A stretch of 64,000 nt of DNA from Sporolactobacillus nakayamae (GTDB taxonomy: Bacteria; Bacillota; Bacilli; Bacillales; Sporolactobacillaceae): contig NZ_FOOY01000007.1 in assembly GCF_900113325.1 (NCBI RefSeq), forward strand, positions 1 through 64,000, read 5' to 3'. The notes under the pieces are model-generated. The model worked only from the letters and a program-made list of their open reading frames with translations. It was not told the origin of the DNA and searched no databases. Positions 30,378 to 40,812 of this stretch are shown in pieces. The position numbers and the translations under genes were made by a program. The first letter of the stretch is position 1. Each line of letters begins with the position of its first letter.

Positions 30378-31799
30378 TTATTGCGTTTTGATCGGCGCTT
30401 TTAACTGGTCGATGAGTGCGTTTACTGTTTTCTGGAGATCTCGATCAACCGAAAGCTGTTTGGTTATTTTTTCATGCGCATGAATCACAGTTGTGTGATC
30501 TCTGCCGCCAAATTCTTCACCAATTTTCGGTAAAGAGTAGTCAGTGAGTTCTCTTGAGAGATACATCGCGATCTGTCTCGGGAAAGCAATCGATTTCGTT
30601 CGTTTTTTCGCTGAGAAGTCTTCAAGTTTCATATGGTATTCTTCCCCGACAGCGACTTGGATATCTTGGATGGTGATCGTCTTTGGACGAGCCGATGGGA
30701 TAATATCCCGCAAAGCCTCGGCTGCCAGATCAACGTTAATGTCCTGATTGTTCAAGGATGAAAATGCAATAACGCGTATTAGTGCACCCTCCAGCTCACG
30801 AATGTTTGTATCAATCTGGTTCGCAATGTAGATCATGACTTCATTTGGGATGTCAAGACCCTCGGCTTTTGCTTTTTTGCGAAGGATTGCGATTCGTGTC
30901 TCCAGATCCGGCGGGGTTATATCTGTGATAAGTCCCCATTCAAATCGCGAACGCAGCCGATCTTCCAATGTTGGGATTTCTTTGGGCGGTCGGTCACTCG
31001 AAATGACAATTTGCTTGTATTCCTCGTGCAGTGCGTTAAAGGTATGGAAAAATTCTTCTTGTGTCTGTTCTTTTCCGGCAAGAAATTGAATATCGTCAAT
31101 GAGCAGAACATCAACGCCTCGGTATTTATTGCGAAATTCAACAGTTTTGTTGTCGCGGATTGAATTGATGAATTCGTTTGTGAATTTCTCTGAGGAGAGA
31201 TAAACAACACGCGCAGAAGGATTATGATCGATCACATAATGACCGATTGCATGCATCAGATGGGTCTTGCCAAGACCAACCCCACCATAAATAAACAGGG
31301 GATTGTAGGCTTTTGCCGGTGCTTCCGCCACAGCAAGTGAAGCAGCATGAGCAAAACGGTTCCCTGAGCCAATGACAAATGTCTCAAACGTGTTCTTTGA
31401 ATTGAGCATGCTGTTCCCTAAGTCTTCCATGCGGTGCTGATTCCTCTGACTCATGCCCCCATAAGGGTTACCGTGGTCATTTGGGTTGAAATTCATTCCA
31501 TCACTCTTTCCTTTATTCGTTGTAACAGGTGAGGCGTCGTTGTCATTTTCTTTTCTAGGAATGACAAATTGGACACGATAGCGAGAACCGGTGATCTCAT
31601 AGAGAATATCGGAAATGAGCTTTGTATAATGTTCTTCCAGCCAATCACGTGAAAATTCATTGGGCACGCTAACAATCATCATTTGACCATTAATAGACTG
31701 AGCTCGTGTTTCTTTCAACCAAGTTTCAAAACTAGGCTTGCTCAGTTTCTTTTTAATGATTTCTAGTGTTTGGATCCATAGTTCTTGAAGGTTGTTCAA
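30378..31799 (-). CDS. dnaA: Chromosomal replication initiator DnaA
   Basis: A 473-residue AAA+ initiator: domain I ([19 protein letters not shown]), a linker with Gly/Asn/His-rich sequence, P-loop GGVGLGKT (172-179), Walker [12 protein letters not shown], and the domain IV box-binding helix [11 protein letters not shown]. The start is taken as TTG 31799, 11 nt after AAGGAGG, which reproduces the family N-terminus; the open frame extends further to an ATG at 31829 and beyond without homology. Confidence 0.96.
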   Translation of the reverse strand: MNNLQELWIQTLEIIKKKLSKPSFETWLKETRAQSINGQMMIVSVPNEFSRDWLEEHYTKLISDILYEITGSRYRVQFVIPRKENDNDASPVTTNKGKSDGMNFNPNDHGNPYGGMSQRNQHRMEDLGNSMLNSKNTFETFVIGSGNRFAHAASLAVAEAPAKAYNPLFIYGGVGLGKTHLMHAIGHYVIDHNPSARVVYLSSEKFTNEFINSIRDNKTVEFRNKYRGVDVLLIDDIQFLAGKEQTQEEFFHTFNALHEEYKQIVISSDRPPKEIPTLEDRLRSRFEWGLITDITPPDLETRIAILRKKAKAEGLDIPNEVMIYIANQIDTNIRELEGALIRVIAFSSLNNQDINVDLAAEALRDIIPSARPKTITIQDIQVAVGEEYHMKLEDFSAKKRTKSIAFPRQIAMYLSRELTDYSLPKIGEEFGGRDHTTVIHAHEKITKQLSVDRDLQKTVNALIDQLKAPIKTQ

Positions 31800-32039
31800 A
31801 GTAAGGCGGCCCTCCTTAAAAAGTTGCATTGTTACAGTAAAATTCCACACTGCCCGAGATCAATTATCCTGGTGGGATTCCACGGGCAAGTTGATCTTAA
31901 AAAACCAATAAAAAATGAAACAAAAAATATGCCGGGTAGTGCAGCGGGCATACGTACGGCTTTTCTCGGTATTTTGGCAAGGAAAAAATAAGGACTAGTC
32001 ATGCCAGGCAATTGGATCAGTAATTTCTTAAACTAATAT

Positions 32040-32400
32040 TTTAGTTAATATAATTTTATCCACAAGTGAATCAGCTGAAGAAGAACGGAAACATCAGATA
32101 ATGAGAAAGATATCAACAAGGTGCATACATTGTGGATAACTACGATTCACAGGTGTTAATGACTGTCCACAAAATTATCCACAACTAGTGGAAAACTTTT
32201 TGAGGATTCCTTGGTTTTCCTAAACAAATGCACTATGATCATATCAAAAATTCGCTTTTAAAGCAATGATCGACAAATGTTATCCACAGTGGATATCTTT
32301 TTACACAGTAACGTTATACACAGGGGGCGAATATGTGAGAAAGTTGTCGATAAATGGTGTGGAAAAATGAAATTTGGAAAAAATAATCCACAGAGGGAAT
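32040..32400. other. oriC: Replication origin, DnaA-box region upstream of dnaA
   Basis: Perfect DnaA boxes TTATCCACA at 32056, 32175 and 32280 and TGTGGATAA at 32131, plus one-mismatch boxes at 32314 (TTATACACA), 32345 (TGTCGATAA), 32358 (TGTGGAAAA) and 32384 (TAATCCACA). The cluster lies between divergent dnaA and rpmH, at the switch of gene orientation. Together with the dnaA-dnaN cluster it makes a bipartite origin. The stretch 31800-32039 holds the dnaA leader; I could not settle on a dnaA promoter there. Confidence 0.93.
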
Positions 32401-32423
32401 GAATGAACGAGGTAGCACCTTAA

Positions 32424-32452
32424 TTGACTTTTAGTTGCAAACTAATTATAAT
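32424..32452 (+). promoter_or_regulatory. rpmH promoter (sigma-A)
   Basis: TTGACT (32424-32429) and TATAAT (32447-32452), 17 nt apart: near consensus. The transcript would carry a leader of about 235 nt before rpmH; I see no recognised leader motif in it. Confidence 0.85.
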
Positions 32453-32693
32453 TAGTCAGACTGGTTTTAGAGATAAGCTGATGAGTGTTTGAGGCTAAAG
32501 AATTGGAATAAAGAGACATGGCGAACCCAGTCGATGATCGATGGAGGATAAAGAAACCACAACTTCATGGAGCTCATTTTCGTCGTGGCGATTTTGACAG
32601 ACCGGCTGAATGGATAGATTGAGCGAATGTGAAATTCGCAATAAAACATTTGATTTGTCGGCAATTTAACTAAATTTGCGGGAGGTGTATCAA

Positions 32694-32828
32694 TTGAAAC
32701 GTACTTTTCAACCGAATAATCGTAAGAGAAAAAAAGTTCATGGCTTCCGTTCGCGGATGGCAACAGCTAATGGCCGTAAGATTTTGGCAGCTCGTCGCCG
32801 CAAGGGAAGAAAAGTTCTATCAGCATAA
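32694..32828 (+). CDS. rpmH: 50S ribosomal protein L34
   Basis: A 44-residue basic protein: [20 protein letters not shown], then [19 protein letters not shown] and LSA. This is the complete, universally conserved L34. The start is TTG at 32694 with GGGAGGTG 7-9 nt upstream. It is the first gene on the right of oriC. Unlike in many bacteria it ends in a strong terminator instead of running into rnpA. Confidence 0.96.
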   Translation: MKRTFQPNNRKRKKVHGFRSRMATANGRKILAARRRKGRKVLSA

Positions 32829-32830
32829 AG

Positions 32831-32859
32831 CCACTGTGTGACCAACAGTGGTTTTTTTA
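32831..32859 (+). terminator. rpmH terminator
   Basis: CCACTGT, 7-nt loop, ACAGTGG, then seven T, starting 2 nt after the stop codon. Confidence 0.9.
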
Positions 32860-33325
32860 TACTGAAAGAAGGAAAAGATTACGGATGCTCTGCGTGAGTG
32901 ATTTAGTGTAGGGGTTCGGCAAAAAAGTGGCTTCCAATAATTCATAGCAACTTTTGTCGCCTTGTGGTAGAACGTTTCATAGAATGCCGAACACGAAGAT
33001 CTATGGCAGTGCGGCTATACTTCTGTCCATGTCGAAGGATTGCTGATTTTTCTTCAATGGCTAGGTGATTAAACGTTGGCATAGTTGCGTATCATGGGTC
33101 GGGTGGGGTATTAATGAAGCTGCTACTTAAGCTGCGATGCTTATAATAAGTACTTTTCCTTCGGACAGCCTTGTCATTCCAATCTTTTTCTTTATACTTG
33201 AAAGATATAAAGGGTAGGAACGGTTTCGAAAGGCAGAAGATGTGATGCGGGTTTGATGACGTATGATCATCCTATGTCAATCACTAGTTACTCATAAGTT
33301 GAGACGTCCCATATGGAGGGACAAA
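32860..33325 (+). other. Unassigned gap between rpmH and rnpA
   Basis: There are 466 nt without a credible ORF on either strand. The only signals I find are the rnpA promoter (33171-33198) and the rnpA ribosome site. The first 300 nt show no repeat-family similarity to the other gaps in the window. Confidence 0.5.
33171..33198 (+). promoter_or_regulatory. rnpA promoter (sigma-A)
   Basis: TTGTCA (33171-33176) and TATACT (33193-33198) with 16 nt between. Since rpmH ends in a terminator, this would be the start of the rnpA-yidD-yidC-jag transcript. Confidence 0.7.
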
Positions 33326-33688
33326 ATGAAAACATTGAATCGATTAAAGAAAAACCAAGATTTCCAAGTTGTATTTAAAAAAGGTAAATCCTTTGCTAAC
33401 CGGCAGTTTGTCGTTTATGTAATGAAGCAAAACGGGAAGCCTTATTCAAGATTGGGTCTGTCCGTGAGCAAAAAGATGGGCAATGCTGTTATGAGAAATC
33501 ATATTAAGCGCAATATAAAAGAAATTTTCCGCGAATTTGCGGACAGGCTTGAGGTTGGAAATGATTATATCATTATATCTCGCAAACCTGTAAGTACTAT
33601 GACTCATCAGGAGATGCGGAAAAGCTTGGAACATGTGCTAAAGAAAGCAAATGTCCTAGCAGCAACCCGTAATGTTTCGCAAGTATGA
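33326..33688 (+). CDS. rnpA: Ribonuclease P protein component
   Basis: A 120-residue basic protein that helps the RNase P RNA bind pre-tRNA. The family signature [14 protein letters not shown] (residues about 58-71) and the N-terminal [14 protein letters not shown] are intact. The start at ATG 33326 follows GGAGGGAC; the open frame further upstream is not conserved. Confidence 0.96.
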   Translation: MKTLNRLKKNQDFQVVFKKGKSFANRQFVVYVMKQNGKPYSRLGLSVSKKMGNAVMRNHIKRNIKEIFREFADRLEVGNDYIIISRKPVSTMTHQEMRKSLEHVLKKANVLAATRNVSQV

Positions 33689-33954
33689 AACATGTATTCA
33701 TTTTTATTATTCGTTTGTACCAAAAGTTCATTTCACCTTACACTCCACCGACTTGTCGATTTTATCCGACGTGTTCCCAATACGCGGTTGAAGCCCTGTC
33801 ACGGTTCGGTTTGGTGAAGGGGGGATGGCTGATGATCAAGCGTCTATTAAAATGTCAGCCTTTTCATTCGGGAGGGATTGATCCCGTCCCTGAAAAGTGC
33901 ACCCATAAAAAGACGGGCATGTTGAGACATCGTTCGGACCGACCGAGGAGGTAG
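33685..33954 (+). CDS. yidD: Membrane protein insertion efficiency factor YidD
   Basis: An 89-residue protein with an N-terminal amphipathic helix and the signature [20 protein letters not shown], followed by [19 protein letters not shown]. It overlaps rnpA by 4 nt (ATGA), the usual arrangement, and precedes yidC. It assists YidC in inserting membrane proteins, probably at the inner face of the membrane. Confidence 0.95.
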   Translation: MKHVFIFIIRLYQKFISPYTPPTCRFYPTCSQYAVEALSRFGLVKGGWLMIKRLLKCQPFHSGGIDPVPEKCTHKKTGMLRHRSDRPRR

Positions 33955-33958
33955 TATT

Positions 33959-34741
33959 TTGAGAAAAAAGTTTTTTGCTATTAGTTCTTTGGTGCTTATG
34001 ACTGTGCTGCTCGCAGGATGCACTGATCTTAACAAACCAATAAATGATCAAAGTACCGGTTTTTGGAGTCAATGGTTTGTTCTGCCGCTTTCCAAGTTCA
34101 TTATCTCTGTTGCTCATCTTTTCTGGAACAGCTATGGGCTAGCAATTATTATCACAACGATCATTGTCCGCCTTGTTCTTCTGCCGCTGATGGCCAAACA
34201 GGTCAAGAGCTCGCGTGCAATGCAGGAACTGCAGCCTAAGATTAAAGAATTGCAGAAAAAATACAGTTCTAAAGACCAGAATACGCAGAAGAAGCTTCAG
34301 GAAGAACAGATGAAGCTTTTCCAACAAAATCATGTGAATCCACTAGCTGGATGCTTGCCGATCTTGATTCAAATGCCGATTTTATTCGCCTTTTACCAGG
34401 CGATTATGAGAACATCGGCAATCAAGACACAGTCTTTTTTGTGGTTCCAGCTCGGTTCTGCCGATCCGTTCTATATTTTGCCGGTCGTTGCTGCCGCAAC
34501 TACGTTCTTGCAGCAGAAGATTATGATGGGCCGAATGGGAAATGACAATCCTCAGATGGCTATGATGCTTTATGTATTTCCAATCATGATTGCTGTTCCG
34601 GCTTTTTATTTTCCATCAGCTTTGGCACTTTACTGGGTTGTTGGTAATATTTTTATGATTTTCCAGACGTACATTATTTATGAAAAGAAAGACGATGGCC
34701 AAAAGGATCAAAAGCCTGCAGGAGGCGCCAATAAGAAGTGA
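33959..34741 (+). CDS. yidC: Membrane protein insertase YidC (SpoIIIJ type)
   Basis: A 260-residue lipoprotein insertase: lipobox LLAG-C21, then five transmembrane segments with the hydrophilic-groove arginine in IIVRLVLLPLM and a charged cytoplasmic tail. The short form without the large periplasmic domain is typical of Gram-positives. SpoIIIJ paralogs are needed for sigma-G activation in the forespore. TTG start with GGAGG 7 nt upstream. Confidence 0.94.
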   Translation: MRKKFFAISSLVLMTVLLAGCTDLNKPINDQSTGFWSQWFVLPLSKFIISVAHLFWNSYGLAIIITTIIVRLVLLPLMAKQVKSSRAMQELQPKIKELQKKYSSKDQNTQKKLQEEQMKLFQQNHVNPLAGCLPILIQMPILFAFYQAIMRTSAIKTQSFLWFQLGSADPFYILPVVAAATTFLQQKIMMGRMGNDNPQMAMMLYVFPIMIAVPAFYFPSALALYWVVGNIFMIFQTYIIYEKKDDGQKDQKPAGGANKK

Positions 34742-35358
34742 GGGAAGTAACCAAGTACGGGAAGACGGTTGCAGAAGCGGTGTCCATCGCCCTCAAGGAA
34801 TTAAATGCGACTTCAGATCAGGTGGACGTTCAAATTTTGACAGAACCGAGATCAGGGTTTCTTGGAATTGGCGCGCGAAAAGCGCTGGTGAGAGTAATCT
34901 TAATGAAGACGCCGATTGATTATGGCATTGACTATTTAAAAGAGTTAATCAACAAGAGCGGATTGACGGTTCGTGTCCAGGTGGACGAACGCAATACGCG
35001 TGTTTGTCGGTGTTCACTTGTTGGGAAAGACGCATTTCAACTCATTGGAAAGCACGGGAAGACATTAAATGCTTTTCAATATTTGGCCAATCGGGTTGTG
35101 AGCAAAGGCTCCGAACATCGAATGAAAATGATTTTGGACGCTGAGAATTATCGGGCGATTCGAAAGAAATCATTGATCGCACTCGCTAAGCGAATTGCGG
35201 AAAAAACAGTACGTTCTGGACGTCCGCATCGTTTTGAACCCATGCCGGCGTTTGAACGAAAGATTGTCCATACGGCTTTATCCGGCAACAGCAAAATACG
35301 AACCTTTTCAAATGGCGCAGAACCAAGACGTTATTTAATCGTTGCTCCGCGTTCTTAA
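34738..35358 (+). CDS. jag: RNA-binding protein Jag (KhpB/EloR)
   Basis: A 206-residue protein with a Jag N-terminal domain (EVTKYGKTVAEAVSIAL), a KH type II domain (LIGKHGKTLNAFQYLAN) and an R3H domain (FERKIVHTAL...EPRRYLIVAP). With KhpA it binds many mRNAs and affects cell elongation. GTG at 34738 overlaps the yidC stop (GTGA). It is followed by a terminator. Confidence 0.95.
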   Translation: MREVTKYGKTVAEAVSIALKELNATSDQVDVQILTEPRSGFLGIGARKALVRVILMKTPIDYGIDYLKELINKSGLTVRVQVDERNTRVCRCSLVGKDAFQLIGKHGKTLNAFQYLANRVVSKGSEHRMKMILDAENYRAIRKKSLIALAKRIAEKTVRSGRPHRFEPMPAFERKIVHTALSGNSKIRTFSNGAEPRRYLIVAPRS

Positions 35359-35376
35359 ACAATAAATCAAGTGGAG

Positions 35377-35405
35377 AAAAAGCACGCAATTTGCGCGCTT
35401 TTTTT
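35377..35405 (+). terminator. jag terminator
   Basis: AAAGCACGCAA-TTTGCGCGCTTT with seven T, 19 nt after the jag stop. The following 270 nt before mnmE show no ORF and no repeat, only AT-rich DNA with a weak TATGAT near 35515-35520. Confidence 0.8.
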
Positions 35406-35673
35406 CGTACAACAGACATGGATGATCATCTTAATCGTTGACGAAAGTGAATCTGGAATGCTTTGGAAATGCGGAAAGTTATACGCTAAGATTTTTCCTT
35501 TGACGGAAAAATAATGTATGATAGTCTTTGAAAAAGTTTGGTGCTCTTTGTGACGCCTCGATTACTTCATTAGAGTGAACCATTTTAGAAGAACAATCTC
35601 TATTCATATAACCAGTGAACTTACTGAGTAAGTATCATCAAATAAAGGACGAGAATAGGAAGGAGTGATAAAA

Positions 35674-37053
35674 TTGGATTATGATACAATCGCTGCTATT
35701 TCAACACCGATTGGGGAAGGCGCGATTAGCATTGTCAGGCTAAGCGGATCTGAAGCGGTAAGTGCGGCTGATCGACTCTTTCGTGGTGGAAAAGCACTCA
35801 GTGACGTGCGCAGCCATACGATTCACTATGGGAAAATAGTAGATCCGGCGACAGAACAGACCGTTGAAGAAGTCATGGTTTCAGTGATGAGAAAACCGAA
35901 AACTTTTACCCGAGAAGATGTTGTTGAGATTAATTGTCATGGCGGTTTGACAAGTGTCAATCGCGTCCTTGAGCTCATCCTGGATCAGGATGTTCGTCTG
36001 GCTGAACCGGGTGAATTTACGAAACGGGCGTTTCTGAATGGGCGAATTGACCTATCTCAGGCGGAAGCAGTCATGGATCTGATCCGTGCGAAAACCGATC
36101 AAGCGATGAATGTCGCGATGAGCCAGATGGAGGGAAAACTTTCACTATTGATCCGGAAGCTCAGGCAGCAGTTGCTCGATATCTTGGCTGCTGTTGAAGT
36201 GAACATTGACTATCCGGAGTATGACGATGCGGAAATAATGACCACTAAGATTCTTTTTGAGAAGGCTACTGAAGTCCGTGAACGATTGGATCGGGTTCTT
36301 TCAACGGCGAGGCAGGGTAAAATCTTGCGTGAAGGATTGTCAACGGTGATTGTCGGGAGACCTAATGTCGGCAAATCGTCGCTGCTTAATCAGCTCGTCC
36401 ATGAGTCTAAAGCGATTGTTACGAACGTTCCCGGAACAACACGTGATGTGATTGAGGAATATGTCAATGTACGCGGTGTTCCGTTGAAACTTGTGGATAC
36501 GGCTGGAATCAGAGATACCGAGGATGTCGTTGAAAAGATTGGGGTTTCTCGTTCCAAAGAATTATTGAAATCTGCTGAACTTGTCGTATTGCTGATCAAT
36601 GGTAATGAAAAGCTGACAGATGAAGATCGAAAACTTTTTGCGCTGATTGGCGATACACCGGCTATTATTCTGATTAATAAGGCGGACTTGCCTCTTGAAG
36701 TCTCAGTCACCGAAGTGGAACATCTTGCTGGCGGCAATCCGGTACTGCGGACCTCAATGATTGATGAGAAAGGTCTGGATGAATTGGAGCAAGCGATCGC
36801 ATCTTTGTTCTTCAGCAACAATGTGTCGTCACATGGAGAAGCCTATGTTTCTAATACACGGCATATTGCCTTGCTGAAACAGGCGCGATCAGCGATTACC
36901 GATGCTATCGAAGGTGCGGAACAGGGCATACCTGTTGATATGACGCAAATCGATATTAAGCGTACTTGGGATTTGCTTGGTGAGATTGTAGGGGACACAG
37001 TCTCTGACAGTCTTATTAATGAGCTGTTTTCTAAATTTTGTCTAGGGAAATAA
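35674..37053 (+). CDS. mnmE: tRNA uridine-5-carboxymethylaminomethyl GTPase
   Basis: A 459-residue protein with a formyl-THF-binding N-terminal domain, helical domain and inserted G domain ([22 protein letters not shown]), ending in the catalytic FCLGK. With MnmG it modifies wobble U34. TTG at 35674 is 8 nt after AGGAG and gives the B. subtilis length; the in-frame GTG three codons earlier overlaps the Shine-Dalgarno. Confidence 0.96.
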   Translation: MDYDTIAAISTPIGEGAISIVRLSGSEAVSAADRLFRGGKALSDVRSHTIHYGKIVDPATEQTVEEVMVSVMRKPKTFTREDVVEINCHGGLTSVNRVLELILDQDVRLAEPGEFTKRAFLNGRIDLSQAEAVMDLIRAKTDQAMNVAMSQMEGKLSLLIRKLRQQLLDILAAVEVNIDYPEYDDAEIMTTKILFEKATEVRERLDRVLSTARQGKILREGLSTVIVGRPNVGKSSLLNQLVHESKAIVTNVPGTTRDVIEEYVNVRGVPLKLVDTAGIRDTEDVVEKIGVSRSKELLKSAELVVLLINGNEKLTDEDRKLFALIGDTPAIILINKADLPLEVSVTEVEHLAGGNPVLRTSMIDEKGLDELEQAIASLFFSNNVSSHGEAYVSNTRHIALLKQARSAITDAIEGAEQGIPVDMTQIDIKRTWDLLGEIVGDTVSDSLINELFSKFCLGK

Positions 37054-37108
37054 ACTGCCATGCAGTTTTAAATAGAGCGTGAAAATTGATAAAGATGGAG
37101 GTTTAAAA

Positions 37109-38998
37109 ATGAAGACATATGAGGCCGGTACCTATGATGTGATTGTTGTCGGCGCCGGGCATGCCGGGGTAGAGGCAGGACTTGCATCGGCGCGATCCGG
37201 TGCAAAGACACTAATGCTGACGATCAATCTGGAAGGTGTGGCTTTTATGCCATGCAATCCTTCAGTTGGTGGTCCCGCCAAGGGTGTTGTTGTTCGAGAA
37301 ATTGATGCGCTTGGCGGCGAAATGGGTCACAATATCGATAAGACCTACATTCAAATGAGGATGCTGAACACGAGAAAGGGGCCGGCTGTTCGAGCATTGA
37401 GAGCGCAAGCAGATAAACAACTTTATCAGCGGGCAATGAAAGAGACCATTGAAGAAACTGAAAACCTAACCTTAAGACAAGGAATGGTTGATCATCTTAT
37501 TGTTGACAATGGTGTTTGTAAAGGAGTAGTTGTGGCTACCGGAGCGGCGTATCGTGCAAAGGCCGTAGTTCTGACTACAGGGGTTTATCTAAAAGGCAAG
37601 ATCATCATTGGAGAATTGCAGTATGAGAGTGGTCCTAACAACATGCAGGCATCAGTCAAATTGTCCGATAATCTTAAAGAACTCGGTTTTGATTTAGTGC
37701 GGTTTAAAACAGGGACACCACCACGGGTTAATGGACGGACGGTTGATTACTCTAAAACAGAAATTCAGCCCGGCGATGATGTGCCTCTTGCTTTTTCGTA
37801 TGATACAAGGAACTTTATTAAAGAACAAATTCCTTGCTGGTTAACGTATACGAATCTTGAAACACATAAAATTATTCAGGAAAATCTTAATCGTTCACCG
37901 ATCTTTTCCGGAGCAATTGTTGGAACAGGTCCGAGGTATTGCCCGTCAATAGAGACAAAGATTGTTCGGTTTAACGATAAAAATCGTCACCAATTGTTTC
38001 TTGAACCCGAAGGAAAGGCAACAAAAGAAGTCTATGTAGATGGGTTCTCGACAAGTATGCCGGAAGAAATTCAACGGAAAATGCTGGCGACCATACCAGG
38101 GCTTGAACATGCTGAAATGATGCGTCCTGGTTATGCTATTGAATACGATGCAATTGTGCCGACGCAGCTCTGGCCGTCTCTTGAAACAAAGAAAATCAGC
38201 GGTTTGTACACCGCCGGGCAAATCAACGGCACTTCCGGCTATGAAGAAGCAGCCGGACAAGGTTTGATGGGCGGAATTAACGCGGCAAGGAAAGCAATGG
38301 GCAAGGATCCTGTGATTTTGGATCGGTCCGAAGCCTATATTGGTGTTCTCATTGATGATCTTGTAACAAAGGGCACTAAGGAACCGTATCGACTGCTTAC
38401 CTCTCGTGCCGAGTACCGATTATTGCTGCGTCATGATAACGCCGATCTGCGCTTGACGGAAATCGGACATAAGATCGGGCTTATTCCGGAAGAGCGTTAT
38501 GAACGATTCGTATTGAAAAAGGAATTGATTGAACAGGAACGACGTTATTTTGCCGCTACAACAATAAAGCCTTCTGAACAAGCGGAAAAAATATTGGAAT
38601 CAAAAGGTGCCACGCAGCTTAGAGAACCCATGAAGGCAGATCGCTTATTAAAGAGACCTGAATTATCTTATCAAGATGTAGCCGCTCTGCTTCCGGAACA
38701 TGGCGAAGTGCCGGCGGAGGTTGGTGAGCAGGTTGAAATTCAAATCAAATATGAAGGCTATATCAGCAAACAATTACAGCAAGTTGAGAAAATGAAACGC
38801 ATGGAAAAGAAAAAAATCCCTCAAGATTTAGATTATAGCAAGATCGACGGAATAGCTACAGAAGCTCGGCAGAAATTAGCCAAAGTGCGACCAATTTCCG
38901 TGGGACAAGCGTCACGCGTTTCCGGTGTTAATCCGAGTGACATTGCGATTTTGCTCGTCTATTTGGAAGAGGGAAAATTGGCAAGACGAACAGGCTGA
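37109..38998 (+). CDS. mnmG: tRNA uridine-5-carboxymethylaminomethyl FAD enzyme
   Basis: A 629-residue flavoprotein partner of MnmE. FAD-binding GAGHAG (15-20), the substrate region [11 protein letters not shown], the NAD-binding TGVYLKGKI and the C-terminal [15 protein letters not shown] helix that contacts MnmE and tRNA are all present. ATG at 37109 follows GGAGG at 7 nt; the ten extra codons upstream are unsupported. Confidence 0.96.
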   Translation: MKTYEAGTYDVIVVGAGHAGVEAGLASARSGAKTLMLTINLEGVAFMPCNPSVGGPAKGVVVREIDALGGEMGHNIDKTYIQMRMLNTRKGPAVRALRAQADKQLYQRAMKETIEETENLTLRQGMVDHLIVDNGVCKGVVVATGAAYRAKAVVLTTGVYLKGKIIIGELQYESGPNNMQASVKLSDNLKELGFDLVRFKTGTPPRVNGRTVDYSKTEIQPGDDVPLAFSYDTRNFIKEQIPCWLTYTNLETHKIIQENLNRSPIFSGAIVGTGPRYCPSIETKIVRFNDKNRHQLFLEPEGKATKEVYVDGFSTSMPEEIQRKMLATIPGLEHAEMMRPGYAIEYDAIVPTQLWPSLETKKISGLYTAGQINGTSGYEEAAGQGLMGGINAARKAMGKDPVILDRSEAYIGVLIDDLVTKGTKEPYRLLTSRAEYRLLLRHDNADLRLTEIGHKIGLIPEERYERFVLKKELIEQERRYFAATTIKPSEQAEKILESKGATQLREPMKADRLLKRPELSYQDVAALLPEHGEVPAEVGEQVEIQIKYEGYISKQLQQVEKMKRMEKKKIPQDLDYSKIDGIATEARQKLAKVRPISVGQASRVSGVNPSDIAILLVYLEEGKLARRTG

Positions 38999-39018
38999 TT
39001 GTTATGCAGGAGGATGCT

Positions 39019-39726
39019 ATGGAAGTTTTGGAAAAACTGCTGAGCATGAAGAACATTCATCTAAGCGAAACGCAAAGCCGTCAATTTCAACTCTATTATG
39101 AGATGCTAATTGAATGGAATAATAAAATGAATTTAACGGCAATTACCGATCAGAAAGAGGTCATAATTAAACACTTTTTCGACTCACTGACGCCATGTTT
39201 TTACTTCTCGCTTCAGGGGACACAGACATTGTGTGATGTCGGCTCCGGTGCTGGATTTCCCGGGATCCCCATGAAGATTCTTTTTCCTAAACTAAAGTTA
39301 ACGATTGTCGATTCGCTAAAGAAACGATTGACGTTTCTTCAAGCTGTTGTGGATCAGCTTGGGTTGGATGATGTGACGTTATGCCACGATCGTGCCGAAG
39401 ATTTTGCACGGAGAGCGGATATACGTGAGAGCTTTGATCTTGTAACGGCACGAGCTGTTGCGAAATTATCGGTGCTTTCCGAGTACTGCCTGCCGCTCGT
39501 TCACCTTGGGGGTTCATTTATTGCACTAAAGGGCAGTAATGCCGATACTGAAGTAGAGCAGGCAAGAGACGCGATAGCGCAACTCGGCGGCAAATTGATT
39601 CGTACTATTTCCCTTGATCTTCCCGAGAATAGTGGGAAAAGATCATTAGTGCGCATTGATAAAACAGCGCCAACTCCAAGGAAATATCCAAGAAAACCAG
39701 GCGTTCCGATGAAAAATCCACTTTAA
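39019..39726 (+). CDS. rsmG: 16S rRNA (guanine527-N7)-methyltransferase
   Basis: A 235-residue Rossmann methyltransferase. SAM motif CDVGSGAGFPGIP, then LTIVDSLKKRLTFL and VTARAVAKLSVLSEYCLP. It methylates G527 of 16S rRNA; its loss gives low-level streptomycin resistance. AGGAGG lies 5 nt before the ATG at 39019. It ends KYPRKPGVPMKNPL, and a parS-like palindrome starts 3 nt later. Confidence 0.95.
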   Translation: MEVLEKLLSMKNIHLSETQSRQFQLYYEMLIEWNNKMNLTAITDQKEVIIKHFFDSLTPCFYFSLQGTQTLCDVGSGAGFPGIPMKILFPKLKLTIVDSLKKRLTFLQAVVDQLGLDDVTLCHDRAEDFARRADIRESFDLVTARAVAKLSVLSEYCLPLVHLGGSFIALKGSNADTEVEQARDAIAQLGGKLIRTISLDLPENSGKRSLVRIDKTAPTPRKYPRKPGVPMKNPL

Positions 39727-39728
39727 AT

Positions 39729-39744
39729 AGTTCCACGTGGAACA
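39729..39744. promoter_or_regulatory. parS-like site between rsmG and noc
   Basis: AGTTCCACGTGGAACA: a 14-bp perfect palindrome (GTTCCACGTGGAAC) that differs from the parS consensus TGTTNCACGTGAAACA at two positions. Spo0J binding is inferred. It does not match the Noc site ATTTCCCGGGAAAT. Confidence 0.75.
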
Positions 39745-39812
39745 TCTTAGCAGGAATTGCTGTCCATTAGGAGAATAGTAAAAGTTAGAGAGCAAAAGGT
39801 GGTGGTGCGAGT

Positions 39813-40685
39813 ATGAAAAATCATTTTTCAAAAATATTTAGTCACAACGAGCAAGAGGAAGTTGCTGCCACCCAGGAGGCGGAACAGGATCTTGAACAAG
39901 GCAGGGTTCAGGAAATTGAGGTTTCATTGATTACGCCGAACCAGTATCAGCCGCGTTCTGTTTTTGATGAAGAAAAGCTGCATGAATTAGCTGCAACAAT
40001 CGATGAACATGGAATCATTCAACCGATTGTGCTTCGGCCAATCGGCGATAAGTATGAGATTATAGCTGGTGAGCGGCGATGGCGGGCAGTATCTTATCTT
40101 GGGTGGGAAACGATTCCTGCAATTATCAAACCGTTAGACGATGATCAATCGGCGTCTATCGCGTTGATTGAAAATTTGCAACGTGAAGAACTAACTGCTA
40201 TTGAAGAAGCAATGGCTTATGCACGTCTTATTGATATTCATGGTTTGACACAAGAAAGCCTTGCCGTAAAATTAGGCAGGGGTCAGTCAACGATCGCAAA
40301 TAAGTTAAGATTACTGAAACTGCCATCATCTGTTCAAACCGCAATTCTAGAAAAGAAAATAACTGAACGGCATGCGAGAGCTTTAATTACTCTTAGAAAT
40401 TCGGAACTACAAGAGAAAATGCTGAATGAGATTATTTCAAAGCAGTTGAATGTTAAACAAACCGAAAATCGTGTAAAGCACTATTTGGAAAATGAAGCCG
40501 AGGAAAAGGCTGATGACGCAAAAAAAAGCAAACGTTTTTCGTTAAGCAGAGATTCAAGAATCGCGGTAAATACAATCAGACAGTCAGTGCACATGGTTAC
40601 CGATTCCGGACTGGATATTGATACTCATGAAGAGGATATGGGGGATTTTTATCAATTCACCATACGGATTCCTAAAAATAAATAA
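39813..40685 (+). CDS. noc: Nucleoid occlusion protein Noc
   Basis: A 290-residue ParB-family protein. An N-terminal amphipathic helix ([10 protein letters not shown]) for membrane attachment is followed by the ParB/CTPase fold ([13 protein letters not shown]) and a helix-turn-helix ([21 protein letters not shown]). It spreads from its own sites and blocks division over the nucleoid. It is distinguished from Spo0J by the N-terminus and by its position between rsmG and soj. Own terminator follows. Confidence 0.95.
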   Translation: MKNHFSKIFSHNEQEEVAATQEAEQDLEQGRVQEIEVSLITPNQYQPRSVFDEEKLHELAATIDEHGIIQPIVLRPIGDKYEIIAGERRWRAVSYLGWETIPAIIKPLDDDQSASIALIENLQREELTAIEEAMAYARLIDIHGLTQESLAVKLGRGQSTIANKLRLLKLPSSVQTAILEKKITERHARALITLRNSELQEKMLNEIISKQLNVKQTENRVKHYLENEAEEKADDAKKSKRFSLSRDSRIAVNTIRQSVHMVTDSGLDIDTHEEDMGDFYQFTIRIPKNK

Positions 40686-40696
40686 CAATTTCACCC

Positions 40697-40727
40697 GGAG
40701 CCATCATTGATGGTTCTTTTTTTTTGA
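40697..40727 (+). terminator. noc terminator
   Basis: GAGCCATCA/TTGATGGTTC stem-loop followed by about eight T, 12 nt after the noc stop codon. Confidence 0.85.
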
Positions 40728-40812
40728 AGTTAAATTTATGTAACATGTCCTGATTGAATTAATTCATGATAAAATGAAATGTAGCGATTGAAGATTGAGA
40801 GTAGGTGGAAGT

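Noticed and set aside
31645-31660. CACGTGAAA inside dnaA considered as parS.
   Set aside because: Only one arm matches the consensus; the other arm is unrelated.
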